The notes beneath the pieces were generated by a model. It was not told the origin of the DNA, ran no database searches, and was given only the letters and a program-made list of their open reading frames with translations. From Streptomonospora nanhaiensis (lineage in GTDB: Bacteria; Actinomycetota; Actinomycetes; Streptosporangiales; Streptosporangiaceae): DNA of 64,000 bases. Both the position numbers and the translations under genes were made by a program. The number at the start of each line of letters is the position of its first letter. Position 1 is the stretch's first letter. Of this stretch, positions 29,594 to 37,160 are shown piece after piece. The stretch covers positions 3,906,001 to 3,970,000 of the forward strand of contig NZ_JACCFO010000001.1 of NCBI RefSeq assembly GCF_013410565.1. Direction: 5' to 3'.

Positions 29594-29698
29594 TTATCCA
29601 CAGGCTTTTTTGACCGCTCCACAAAACGCGCGGCTTTCCCGCGCGTTGCCCACAGGGTTATCCACAACTTGTAGATAATGGCGGGGGCGTGTGGACGA
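29594..29698. promoter_or_regulatory. Cluster of DnaA-box-like sites in a 585-bp gap
   Basis: The gap 29130-29714 has no supported gene. Its right end holds two perfect TTATCCACA DnaA boxes (29594-29602 and 29658-29666) plus three one-mismatch forms. These are TTGCCCACA at 29646-29654, TTATCTACA on the minus strand at 29670-29678, and TCGTCCACA on the minus strand at 29690-29698. The local sequence is less GC-rich, with a run of T at about 29605. It could be a DnaA-regulated promoter, a titration site or a secondary/relic origin. The rest of the gap shows only GC-rich sequence. Confidence 0.6.
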
Positions 29699-29714
29699 CG
29701 CTGCCGACCTCGGC

Positions 29715-30554
29715 TTACTCGCTTTCGGTCAAAGCCGAGCCGCCGCCCTGCCCGACCGAAGTCTCCATGCCCAGTTGCGCCCGGCGTCCGCGCTGGTAGC
29801 CCGCCCGGTACCCGGCGCGGTGGTGGGTCCGCTCGGGCCGGGTCGGCTTGAGCTGCGGGAAGCGGCGCTGGAAGTCCTCGCGGACCCGGTCGACGTCGGT
29901 GCGCAGCACGACCTCGGCGCCCACGGAACCGCCCGCGCCGTCCGCGCCGCCGCCGGAGGCGCCGGCGGAGCCCCCGGCCGCGGAGTCCTCGCGCAGGCGC
30001 GCGCGGAACTCCCGGATTCGCTCGGCCACCGCGTAGCCGTAGGCGCGCACGAACGACCGGTAGAAGCGGCTGCGCTCGGTGGCCAGTGCCGAGCGGTCGT
30101 AGTTGCGCAGCTCGCGCAGGTTGGCGATGTGCTCGCGCGCGGTGAAGCGCGCCGACGCCTCCATCTGCATGCTGATGGAGGGCAGCAGCACCCGCAGCGC
30201 GTCCAGCGCGGTGACCGTGCCGACGATGATGAGGGTGCGCTCGGTGTTGGCCGAGGTGTTGCCCCGCACCGCCGACTGGCAGCCGTAGGCGGCGGCGATC
30301 CCGGCCAGCGCCTTGACGCGGGCCTTGCCGTGGCCGCCGACCCCCGAGACGGGGAAGTCCAGCCGCGAGACCGACTCCGCGGCCTCGCCGCGCTCGGCGC
30401 GGGCCTCGGCCTCGGCGATGGCGTGCCGGGTCATCAGCTCGGCGGCCTTGGCGGTGAACGCCTGGCTCTCGGCATCGGTGACCGCGGGGTCCTCCGCCAT
30501 CCGGAGGAGCCCGCGGACACGCTCGATCATCCTCTGACGAGCACTGGTCGACAT
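29715..30554 (-). CDS. DUF2786 domain protein
   Basis: A 279-residue soluble protein. The N-terminal DUF2786 region reads RQRMIERVRGLLRMAEDPAV then TDAESQAFTAKAAELMTRHA, as in its family, which is common in actinobacteria and phages and has no known function. The middle is alpha-helical and basic; a Gly/Ala-rich linker (about 195-215) leads to a C-terminal R/Y-rich tail (RAGYRAGYQRGRRAQLG). The stop lies about 17 bases from the DnaA-box cluster. Confidence 0.82.
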   Translation of the reverse strand: MSTSARQRMIERVRGLLRMAEDPAVTDAESQAFTAKAAELMTRHAIAEAEARAERGEAAESVSRLDFPVSGVGGHGKARVKALAGIAAAYGCQSAVRGNTSANTERTLIIVGTVTALDALRVLLPSISMQMEASARFTAREHIANLRELRNYDRSALATERSRFYRSFVRAYGYAVAERIREFRARLREDSAAGGSAGASGGGADGAGGSVGAEVVLRTDVDRVREDFQRRFPQLKPTRPERTHHRAGYRAGYQRGRRAQLGMETSVGQGGGSALTESE

Positions 30555-30642
30555 AGAGCGCTTGGTCGTTCCCCGTTGTGTGAGCTTGCCGTCGTGTGCG
30601 CCGGGAGCGGGCTCCCGGCTCAGACCCCGTGCAACAACGGGA

Positions 30643-31056
30643 TCAGGCGGCCTTGTTCCCCGCGACCATACCGATGATCCCCAGAACGACCCAGATCACG
30701 GCGGCGGAGGCCACACCGGTGACCACCGCGCCGAAGAAGCCCATGCTGAAGAGGGAGGCCAGGGTGATGCCGATGCCCGCGAGCACGGCCGGGCCGCCCG
30801 CGAAGCGCCAGGGGTACTGCCCGGCCCAGCGGCGGGCGCGGCGGTCGCCCTTGCCGCCCAGCAGGGCCACACCGCCGCCGACCAGGGCGAACCAGAAGAT
30901 GGCGGTGCCGATGGGGCCGGCGATGGTGACCGCCGGCAGCGCGAGAAGGAAGGACAGCGCACCGGCGACCGCGCCCGCCCCCGTGGCGATGCCGGTGGGC
31001 CACATCAGTGTCGCCGCGTGCACGGGCATAAGCGAGTTTCCGCGCTCCAGCGTCAT
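30643..31056 (-). CDS. Four-helix integral membrane protein
   Basis: A 137-residue membrane protein with four predicted helices (GAGAVAGALSFLLALPAV, IFWFALVGGGVALLGG, AVLAGIGITLASLFSMGFFG, IWVVLGIIGMVAG) and a short basic loop after the second. No family is recognised. ATG 31056 is preceded by AAAGGAG at a normal distance. It ends 88 bases before the DUF2786 gene, so the two could be cotranscribed. Confidence 0.7.
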   Translation of the reverse strand: MTLERGNSLMPVHAATLMWPTGIATGAGAVAGALSFLLALPAVTIAGPIGTAIFWFALVGGGVALLGGKGDRRARRWAGQYPWRFAGGPAVLAGIGITLASLFSMGFFGAVVTGVASAAVIWVVLGIIGMVAGNKAA

Positions 31057-31340
31057 GTCTGCTCCTTTGAGTCCGGCTTGGTCCGAGCCGGGCCGTCCAG
31101 CCTGTCTCCGCCAAGGATGCCCGCACGGTGGCGGACCTACATCAGGGCACATCCCTGACTTACCCCTGACGGAGGGTTCCGGCACCTGCCGCGTGTCCCG
31201 GCCATCGCGGGCCCGGCACAAGGCAATGGGCCGACCGCGGGGCGCGGCCGAACGGTCCCACCCCGCCCAACGAGCGGCCGGGGCGCTGAGTGCCCGGCCG
31301 GGCGCGCCGCGGCAAGGCCCGGCCGCCCGGTGAGGGCCGC

Positions 31341-32255
31341 TCAGGTCCGCCCGGAGTGGTCGCGCCGGACGACCGCGGGCGCCGCGGCCTCCAGCCACTC
31401 GGGGCCCACCACGGCCGTGCGCCGCGCCCCGGCGAAGGCGTCGGGGCGGTCGGTGACGACCACGGTGAACGCCTCGGGCCGCGCGGAGACCGGCAGGGCG
31501 CCGGCCGCCGAGGCGACCACCTCCACGCCCGCCACGGGGGGCGGGGCGCTCCCGGCGCCGCCCGTCAGCAGCACCGTCCGCGGGTACCACAGGTGCAGCC
31601 CGGCGGGCGCGAGCCCGGCCGGAAGCGCGTCGGCGGCGACCCCGGCGGCGCTGAGGGCCGCGAGGTCGTCGCGCAGCCGCAGCAGCGCCGCGTCGCGGTC
31701 CCCGCCCCCGCCGCCGTCGCGGCCGCCGGCCGCGCCCGCCACCGCCGGCACGGCGGGGGCGTCGACCACCAGCGCCAGGCGGTGCGCCAGCGCCTCGCGC
31801 AGCAGCGGCCAGGTGCGGCCGAACGCGGGCAGCAGCCGCAGCCCGTCGATGTCGGCGACATCGACCCAGCGCAGGTCGTCGCTCTCCCAGTTGGCCGGCT
31901 CCAGGCGGGCGGCGGCCGGCGTGCGCGCCAGCACGGTGTCGTAGCGCCACACCGTGTGCTCCTGGCGGTGGACGCCGATCAGTTCGATCTCGCCGACCTC
32001 GCCGGCGACCTCCTCGCCGAACTCGCGCAGCGCCGCCGACACGGAGTCCTCGTCGCTGTTCAGGGCGCCGCCGGGCACCCCCCAGGTGTCGCCCTGGTGG
32101 CTCCACACCGCGCGGTGCTGCATCAGCACCCGGCCGCCGCCCGCGCCCGCGGAGTCCGCGCACAGCAGCAGGCCCGCGCTGCCGTAGCGGCCCCACCGGC
32201 GTGTGCCGTCGGGCAGGTGGACCCAGCCGTCGCCGTCGCCCGCATCCGCGCTCAT
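31341..32255 (-). CDS. NUDIX hydrolase with C-terminal extension
   Basis: A 304-residue protein. The first 150 residues are a Nudix domain (GSAGLLLCADSAG; Nudix box GALNSDEDSVSAALREFGEE) which would hydrolyse a nucleoside-diphosphate-linked substrate with Mg2+. The family's last Gly of the box is shifted by one position. The C-terminal 150 residues are not recognised and resemble a separate Rossmann-like or cut-off domain (LAALSAAGVAADALPAG, AFTVVVTDRPDAF). ATG 32255 follows GGAGG at six bases. The substrate is unknown. Confidence 0.82.
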   Translation of the reverse strand: MSADAGDGDGWVHLPDGTRRWGRYGSAGLLLCADSAGAGGGRVLMQHRAVWSHQGDTWGVPGGALNSDEDSVSAALREFGEEVAGEVGEIELIGVHRQEHTVWRYDTVLARTPAAARLEPANWESDDLRWVDVADIDGLRLLPAFGRTWPLLREALAHRLALVVDAPAVPAVAGAAGGRDGGGGGDRDAALLRLRDDLAALSAAGVAADALPAGLAPAGLHLWYPRTVLLTGGAGSAPPPVAGVEVVASAAGALPVSARPEAFTVVVTDRPDAFAGARRTAVVGPEWLEAAAPAVVRRDHSGRT

Positions 32256-32442
32256 CCCACCTCCAGGTCGGCCGCGGCGCCCCTGCGCCGCGGCGGCCGG
32301 CGCCCCGCGCCGCTCGCCGTCTGTGCCTCGCACCAGTGTCCAGCGGGGGACACCGCCGCCTGTACCACCCTGCACATCACGGCCGACTCCGGCCAGTGCC
32401 CAAGCCCCCCGAAACGGGGCGGACCGCTAAAATTCCACAGCG

Positions 32443-33756
32443 ATGACCTTCAGGACGGCGCCACCGGCCCCCGCCCCGGCACCCTCGGCGGCGGTATCGG
32501 TCGTGAGACTGCCCCTCTACACCCTCGACCTCGCGAGGCGGTACTGGGCGCCGTTGCTGTGCGTGTACCTGGTCGGGTCCTTCATCCACGACATGCTCAT
32601 GCGCAGCCTGGTCTTCGTGGCCGACTTCGACCAGAACATCGCGCTGATCGGCGTCGCGCTGGCCACCCTGGTCGAGCTCACGATGTTCATCGTGATGTTC
32701 CACATGCTGCGGCCGGCCCTGCCCACCGTCGACACCGAACTGGTGTCATCGCGCACGGGCACGCTGGGCGAGCGCGAGCGGCGCTGGGTCGACGCGGTCG
32801 CCATGGCGATCCTGCCGTTCCTGATCTTCTACAACGCCTGGGGCGTCTTCGAGGACGAGTTCCGCCAGTACACGACCACCCTGTTCAACGAGCGGGGCTT
32901 TGGCATGTGGACCGACGCCGCGTTCCTCAACGCGCTCGGCCTGCCGCTGGCGATCGCCCTCAGCGCCTACCTGCTGCGCGTCGTCTGCGACCGCTACTAC
33001 ACCAGGACGGACAACAAGGCGCTCGGACTGCTGTCGGTGGTCTTCGAGGCCAACTGGATGTTCTTCGCGTGCTTCTCCACGGCGCACATCTTCGGGTCCA
33101 TCCAGGAGTGGGCGGCCGACCGCCGGGTGTGGGTGGAGTCGACCGGCGCCCTGTTGGAGGCCGTGCGCAGCCTGGGCGAGGCCACCTCCCTGCCGCTGGA
33201 GGCCGGCTACCTGGCGATGCTGCAGGGCCTGGGCGCCGCCGCCACGGTCTTCTGGGAGGGCGTCACGCAGCCGCTGGTGTGGCTGACCATCGCCGCGGTG
33301 ATCTTCGGCGCCGAGATCGACCGGCACGAGGCGCTGTTCCGCAAGGGCACCCGGGCCGCCAAGGTCGAGGAGCTGCTGACCGGCGACCGGCGCGGGTTCG
33401 TGCACCAGATCAGCAGGTTCGCCCGGCAGGACACCGCCGAGCGCTACATGCCCTTCCTCAACGCCTTCCGGTTCATCCTGCGCGCCAGCCCGGTCTTCTT
33501 CCTCGGGTTCTGCCTGAACTATGTGCTGATCGAGCTGGGCTGCGACTGGCTCCAGCGCGGGGTGTTCGTCCTGATCGGGCCGCACGACTTCCTGGGCTGG
33601 TGGTGGCCGCTGCTGGAGCCGGTCCACCTCGCGGTGGAGGCGGTGCGGCACGTGCTGCGGGTGTGCCTGCTGGCGGTGACCTTCGAGATCACCCTGCGCA
33701 GTGTGACCGCGGCGAGCACGGGCCGCCGGGCGCGGGTGCCCGGCCGCGTCGGCTGA
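32443..33756 (+). CDS. Polytopic membrane protein of unknown function
   Basis: A 437-residue integral membrane protein with about eight helices (for example APLLCVYLVGSFIHDMLM, ALIGVALATLVELTMFIVMF, AILPFLIFYNAWGVFEDEF, ASPVFFLGFCLNYVLIELG). A hydrophilic loop near residue 310 carries RKGTRAAKVEELLTGDRRG. No domain is recognised; it may be a transporter or enzyme of a little-known family. A TAAAAT -10-like box (32428-32433) lies nine bases before ATG 32443. Confidence 0.75.
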   Translation: MTFRTAPPAPAPAPSAAVSVVRLPLYTLDLARRYWAPLLCVYLVGSFIHDMLMRSLVFVADFDQNIALIGVALATLVELTMFIVMFHMLRPALPTVDTELVSSRTGTLGERERRWVDAVAMAILPFLIFYNAWGVFEDEFRQYTTTLFNERGFGMWTDAAFLNALGLPLAIALSAYLLRVVCDRYYTRTDNKALGLLSVVFEANWMFFACFSTAHIFGSIQEWAADRRVWVESTGALLEAVRSLGEATSLPLEAGYLAMLQGLGAAATVFWEGVTQPLVWLTIAAVIFGAEIDRHEALFRKGTRAAKVEELLTGDRRGFVHQISRFARQDTAERYMPFLNAFRFILRASPVFFLGFCLNYVLIELGCDWLQRGVFVLIGPHDFLGWWWPLLEPVHLAVEAVRHVLRVCLLAVTFEITLRSVTAASTGRRARVPGRVG

Positions 33757-33806
33757 GGCGGCGGCGCGGACCCGCGCGGGCCCGGCCCCCGGAACCGCGC
33801 CGGCCG

Positions 33807-34823
33807 CTACCGCTCGAAGCGCACAGCCTGCGGCGCCGGCTCCGCCTCGGGGTCGGTGGTGATGTCGGTGGCGACCTCGAAGGCCAGGCCGTCGACCGCG
33901 TCCTCGGGCACGACGAAGGTCGCCGCGACCCGGACCTCCTCGCCGGCCTTCAGCGGCTTGCCCTCCTCGTCGAAACAGCCGTAGTCGGGGGCGATCGCGT
34001 CGGCGACGCTGGGGCGCATGTCGTAGCCGGAGGCGGTGCCCCACCAGCGCTCGCCGTCGCCCTCGACCGCGCGCACCGCGCAGGTGCCCAGCAGCTTGGC
34101 CGCGCGGCCCTCGCCCGGCACCACGGTGAAGAAGGCGTCGACCACCACCGCGCCCTCGGGCGGCGGCGCGGCGTCCTCGACCTCGCCCACGGCCACCTCG
34201 TCCAGCGACCAGGTGTTGCCGAGCAGGTCCACCTCGTCCTGGCCCTCGGGCACCGCCTCGGCGATGGGGTACATGGATCCGTCCTGGAGGGCCGAGCGCC
34301 GCTCCAGCCACCACGGCACGCCGAAGGCCACCGGGACCATCACGACCAGCACCGCGATGGAGGGCAGCTGGGCGCGACGCCACCACGGCCCGGTGCGGCG
34401 CGGCTCCGAGAGCCGCGTTCCACGGCGCCCCTCGGGGGGTGCCGTGGGGCCGGGAGGGGCGGGGGGCACGCCCGGCGGCGGGCCCGGCCGCGCCGGGGGC
34501 GGGCCGAACGAGGGGGCGCCCGGCGGGGGCGGCGGCCCGAACCGGCCGGGGGCGGGGTGGGGGCCGGTGGGCGGCTGGGCCGGGGGCGGTCCGGCCGGGC
34601 GGTGCCCGGGGGGCGGGCCCGGCGGCATCCGGTAGGGGTTGGGGGCGCCGGGGGGCGGCCCCGGCGGCAAAGGACCCGGCGGCGGCCCCTGCGGCGGGCC
34701 GGGCGGAGGGCCGTAGGGCGGGCGGTGGCCGGGCGGCGGACCCGGGGGCGGCCCGTAGCCCGGTCCGGGCGGCGGCGGGCCCGGGGGCTGCTGTCCGCGC
34801 CTGCGGGGATCGTCGGGGTGCAT
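33807..34823 (-). CDS. Proline-rich membrane-anchored extracytoplasmic protein
   Basis: A 338-residue protein. The first 150 residues are cytoplasmic and almost only Pro and Gly (GPPPG repeats), then a helix (LPSIAVLVVMVPVAFGVPWW) anchors an extracellular domain. That domain begins LGNTWSLDEVAVGEVEDA and contains an acidic beta-rich stretch with three Cys (GTCAVRAVEG, DYGCFDEEG). It looks like an immunoglobulin-like fold of the DUF4352 type. It is the last of three consecutive genes with similar anchored products. Confidence 0.7.
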   Translation of the reverse strand: MHPDDPRRRGQQPPGPPPPGPGYGPPPGPPPGHRPPYGPPPGPPQGPPPGPLPPGPPPGAPNPYRMPPGPPPGHRPAGPPPAQPPTGPHPAPGRFGPPPPPGAPSFGPPPARPGPPPGVPPAPPGPTAPPEGRRGTRLSEPRRTGPWWRRAQLPSIAVLVVMVPVAFGVPWWLERRSALQDGSMYPIAEAVPEGQDEVDLLGNTWSLDEVAVGEVEDAAPPPEGAVVVDAFFTVVPGEGRAAKLLGTCAVRAVEGDGERWWGTASGYDMRPSVADAIAPDYGCFDEEGKPLKAGEEVRVAATFVVPEDAVDGLAFEVATDITTDPEAEPAPQAVRFER

Positions 34824-34843
34824 GTCAGCGGCTTTCTACGGGA

Positions 34844-35455
34844 TCACGGGATCTGCGCCGGCGCCGGGATGGAGATGGACTCCTCCGGCGAGGCGGTCAT
34901 CTCGGCGATCTCGTCCTCGCCGAGGCCGAGGTCGATGTCGGCGCGGGCGCTGAGCCGGGCGTCGAGGGACTCCCGCGCGCTGACCTGGAGGACGGGGTCG
35001 ACCAGCCGGTCCTTGGGGACCTCGAACACGAACGCGCCGCCCACGGAGATCCCCGGGCTGAGCGTGGGGCCGCTGCCGGTCCCCAGGCCGTTGTACAGCC
35101 AGGAGGTCACCGAGTAGGTGTAGCCGTCGCCCATGGCCAACCGGGCCTCCACGGTGCCCAGCGGAGCGTGCTGGGAGGTGATGCGGGCGGGCACCACCAC
35201 CCACACGCCGTGCGGCTTGAGGGCGGCGCCGCCGCCCAGCCCGCCCTCGTCCTGGACGGAGGCGGCGATCCGGGCCTCGCTGGCGGTGATGGTGAACTGA
35301 TCGGCGTCGACCTCGGTGCCGACCTCGCCGGAGAAGGCGATGGGCTCGGTGTCGTCGGTCTCGCCCGGCAGCATGGACTGCGCCACGAAGATCAGCACGA
35401 GCAGGACCGCGCAGGAGGCCACGGTGAGAGCGCGGCGCGGGAGTGCGGTCGCCAT
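34844..35455 (-). CDS. Exported, membrane-anchored beta-rich protein
   Basis: A 203-residue protein with an N-terminal signal anchor (LTVASCAVLLVLIFVAQSM) and an extracytoplasmic domain. The core reads GTEVDADQFTITASEARIAA, a form shared with the next gene product, then PHGVWVVVPARITSQHAPLG. It probably has an immunoglobulin-like fold; no catalytic motif is visible. It starts six bases after the upstream stop and ends 20 bases before the next start, so the three genes form one unit. Confidence 0.68.
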   Translation of the reverse strand: MATALPRRALTVASCAVLLVLIFVAQSMLPGETDDTEPIAFSGEVGTEVDADQFTITASEARIAASVQDEGGLGGGAALKPHGVWVVVPARITSQHAPLGTVEARLAMGDGYTYSVTSWLYNGLGTGSGPTLSPGISVGGAFVFEVPKDRLVDPVLQVSARESLDARLSARADIDLGLGEDEIAEMTASPEESISIPAPAQIP

Positions 35456-35461
35456 GAGGGC

Positions 35462-36205
35462 CTAGACCTCCACCGTCACCGGGAGCGTGACCTCGGCCGC
35501 GACGTCGTCCTCGGAGAACCAGCGCTCGGACTGGTCGGTGAACCCGGGCTGGTAGACGTTCTGGTGGACGGTGAGGGTGACCTCGCGCTCCTCGGCCACG
35601 ACGGGGCCGAGGTCCGGGGGGTCCTCCAGCAGGGCGTCCCAGTCGACCTCGGCCTGCTCGCGCTCGCACTCCAGCCGGGCGAGGGGGTCGTCGCAGTCCT
35701 CGTCCTTCTTGTCGGGCTCGCCCAGCGACCACACCAGCAGGGCCTCCTCGGGCATGTCCGGCTGGATCTCGCTCACCACGCCCGCGGGATGGCGGGTGTA
35801 CTTCACGGTGAGCATGGTGGTCTCCAGCTTGCCCGAGGGGAACTCCACCTCGATGGACTGGTCGATGCTGTCGGCCCAGAACGGCTGGGTGTCGTTGGAG
35901 ACGAGGTCGGCGCGCACCTGGAGCACGGTCAGGCCGGTGTCGGGGTCCTCGGTGAAGACGGCCTCGTGCGGGGTGAGGGTGAACTGCCGGGTCTCGACCT
36001 TGGTGCCCGGCGGCGAGGCGGGCGCGGCGTCGGCGGGTTCGAAGCCGCCGGCGGCCCAGATGGCCACCGCCGAGACGGTCAGCAGCACGCTGCCCCCCAG
36101 GGCGATGAGGGCACGCGCGAACCGGCCCTCGGGGAGGATGCCGCCGCCCGGGCCTTCGGGGTGGGGAGCGTGGTGTGCCACGGGGAGGAAGTCTAGGGGC
36201 AACAC
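35462..36205 (-). CDS. Membrane-anchored extracytoplasmic protein
   Basis: A 247-residue protein with a short cytoplasmic N-terminus, a helix (ALIALGGSVLLTVSAVAIW) and an extracellular domain beginning GTKVETRQFTLTPHEAVFTE. This matches the GTEVDADQFTITASEA block of the next gene, so the two are paralogues. Two Cys close an acidic loop (KDEDCDDPLARLECERE). The start is uncertain: GTG at 36205 and GTG at 36181 both lack a good ribosome site. First gene of the three-gene unit. Confidence 0.65.
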   Translation of the reverse strand: MLPLDFLPVAHHAPHPEGPGGGILPEGRFARALIALGGSVLLTVSAVAIWAAGGFEPADAAPASPPGTKVETRQFTLTPHEAVFTEDPDTGLTVLQVRADLVSNDTQPFWADSIDQSIEVEFPSGKLETTMLTVKYTRHPAGVVSEIQPDMPEEALLVWSLGEPDKKDEDCDDPLARLECEREQAEVDWDALLEDPPDLGPVVAEEREVTLTVHQNVYQPGFTDQSERWFSEDDVAAEVTLPVTVEV

Positions 36206-36637
36206 GCCCGGTCGTGTCGTTCGCGGCCTGATGCGGACAGATTCCCCAGGGCGGGCGGTGGTCGGGGAAACCCGCAGGTGGGGCGGCCGGTCACCGGCGG
36301 CGGGGGCGGGCGGCGGCGGGGCCGCGCGGCGTCTTACGGCGGGGCCGCCGTGGCCGAAAGCGGACTGTAAGGCGGGCGCAAGACCGGCTTCCTAGGCTCA
36401 AGGCACACTCGGCGAAACCGGTACCCGCGGGAGGACGGCCCGCGGGCGCCGGTTGAACCGGGTGCCGGGGCCGAGAAGGCAGGTCGGCGGGGAGCCCGAC
36501 CTGCGCGGCCCCGCGCTGCTGCGGGCACGCGGGAACCCCGCGTCCGCGCGCGCTCTCGGGGGAGGCGGTGCGGCCGGTGGTCCGGTCCGGGCCGCCCGGC
36601 AACCGCCTGTGCGTCATCCGAACTCAAGGGAGTACCT
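36206..36637. other. Intergenic region before the small-peptide pair
   Basis: About 430 bases without a supported gene between a minus-strand unit and the plus-strand peptide genes. It must hold two divergent promoters. A plus-strand TAGGCT-type box occurs near 36393. No repeat or RNA motif was recognised. Confidence 0.4.
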
Positions 36638-36820
36638 ATGTCCGGGATCCTGGCCGCGGACCCGCGCGTCGAAGAGATCGAGTTCGCGCTGATCACCGCG
36701 GGCATCGAGGTGCCCGCCACGGCGCGGCTGGAGCCCATGGGGGACGACTTCCTACCGCTTGAGGACGAGGACGACGTCGAGTTCACCGACGAGGACGACC
36801 CGGCCATCGACTGGCCCTAG
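36638..36820 (+). CDS. Small acidic peptide A (SARP-linked)
   Basis: A 60-residue peptide, very acidic at its C-terminus. It starts at ATG 36638 with AAGGGAG seven bases upstream. The block ADPRVEEIEFALITAGIE (about 7-24) matches ADPMVDIEFARITARLE in the following peptide, while the tails differ: this one continues with LEDEDDVEFTDEDDPAIDWP. There is no signal peptide and no Cys. A conserved front with a variable end is seen in RiPP precursors and in pheromone pre-peptides, but no maturation enzyme is next to it. Function unknown. Confidence 0.7.
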   Translation: MSGILAADPRVEEIEFALITAGIEVPATARLEPMGDDFLPLEDEDDVEFTDEDDPAIDWP

Positions 36821-36850
36821 CCCTCGCCCCACTGACACAAGGAGCAACCA

Positions 36851-37048
36851 ATGACGCTGACGCCGGTCGCCGACCCGATGGTCGACATCGAGTTCGCGCG
36901 CATCACCGCGCGGCTGGAGCCGTTCTCCGAGCCCGACCCGGAGCAGGGCGGCGAGCCCGCGCCCGTCTCGACCACGCCGGCTCCCCAGGAGACCGAGCCC
37001 AAGCAGGGCGAACGCCCCGCCGAGCGTCCGGAGCCGGCCGATCGCTAA
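36851..37048 (+). CDS. Small acidic peptide B (SARP-linked)
   Basis: A 65-residue peptide, 30 bases after peptide A and preceded by AAGGAG. The first 27 residues repeat the ADP..V..IEFA.ITA block, and the DNA also shows it (36678-36707 and 36890-36919). The C-terminus is Pro/Glu-rich and lacks hydrophobic residues (PAPQETEPKQGERPAERPEP). No Cys and few Ser/Thr, which argues against a lanthipeptide core. It lies 111 bases before the SARP gene and points the same way. Confidence 0.68.
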   Translation: MTLTPVADPMVDIEFARITARLEPFSEPDPEQGGEPAPVSTTPAPQETEPKQGERPAERPEPADR

Positions 37049-37146
37049 CGGCCGTCGCGGCCGTTTCACCGCCGCCGTACGCTGGGCATTAGGAGGGGTG
37101 CTCAGCGTGCGGCGGCGATTTCTCCCGCCGCCGCGAATGGCCTTGC

Positions 37147-37160
37147 TAGAGTGCTATTCG
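37147..37160 (+). promoter_or_regulatory. -10 box of the leaderless SARP transcript
   Basis: TAGAGT at 37147-37152 lies seven bases before the GTG at 37160, the spacing at which transcription would begin on the start codon. This gives the regulator its own promoter apart from the peptide genes. Confidence 0.6.

Noticed and set aside
29594-29698. Main chromosomal origin (oriC)
   Set aside because: dnaA, recF and rpmH are absent, and only five boxes are present; actinomycete oriC regions usually hold many more.
29691-30677. Long plus-strand open frame opposite the DUF2786 gene
   Set aside because: It is the complement of a well-supported gene, rich in Ala/Val/Arg/Gly with no domain, as expected from GC-rich antisense frames.
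30643-32196. A single 517-codon protein covering the Nudix antisense region and the four-helix protein
   Set aside because: The Nudix box is in another frame; only the last 137 codons, with a good ribosome site, make a plausible membrane protein.
36638-37048. Lanthipeptide or lasso precursor for the two small peptides
   Set aside because: No Cys, few Ser/Thr in the tails, and no LanM, LanB, B1/B2 or cyclase gene nearby. They are kept only as unknown precursor-like peptides.
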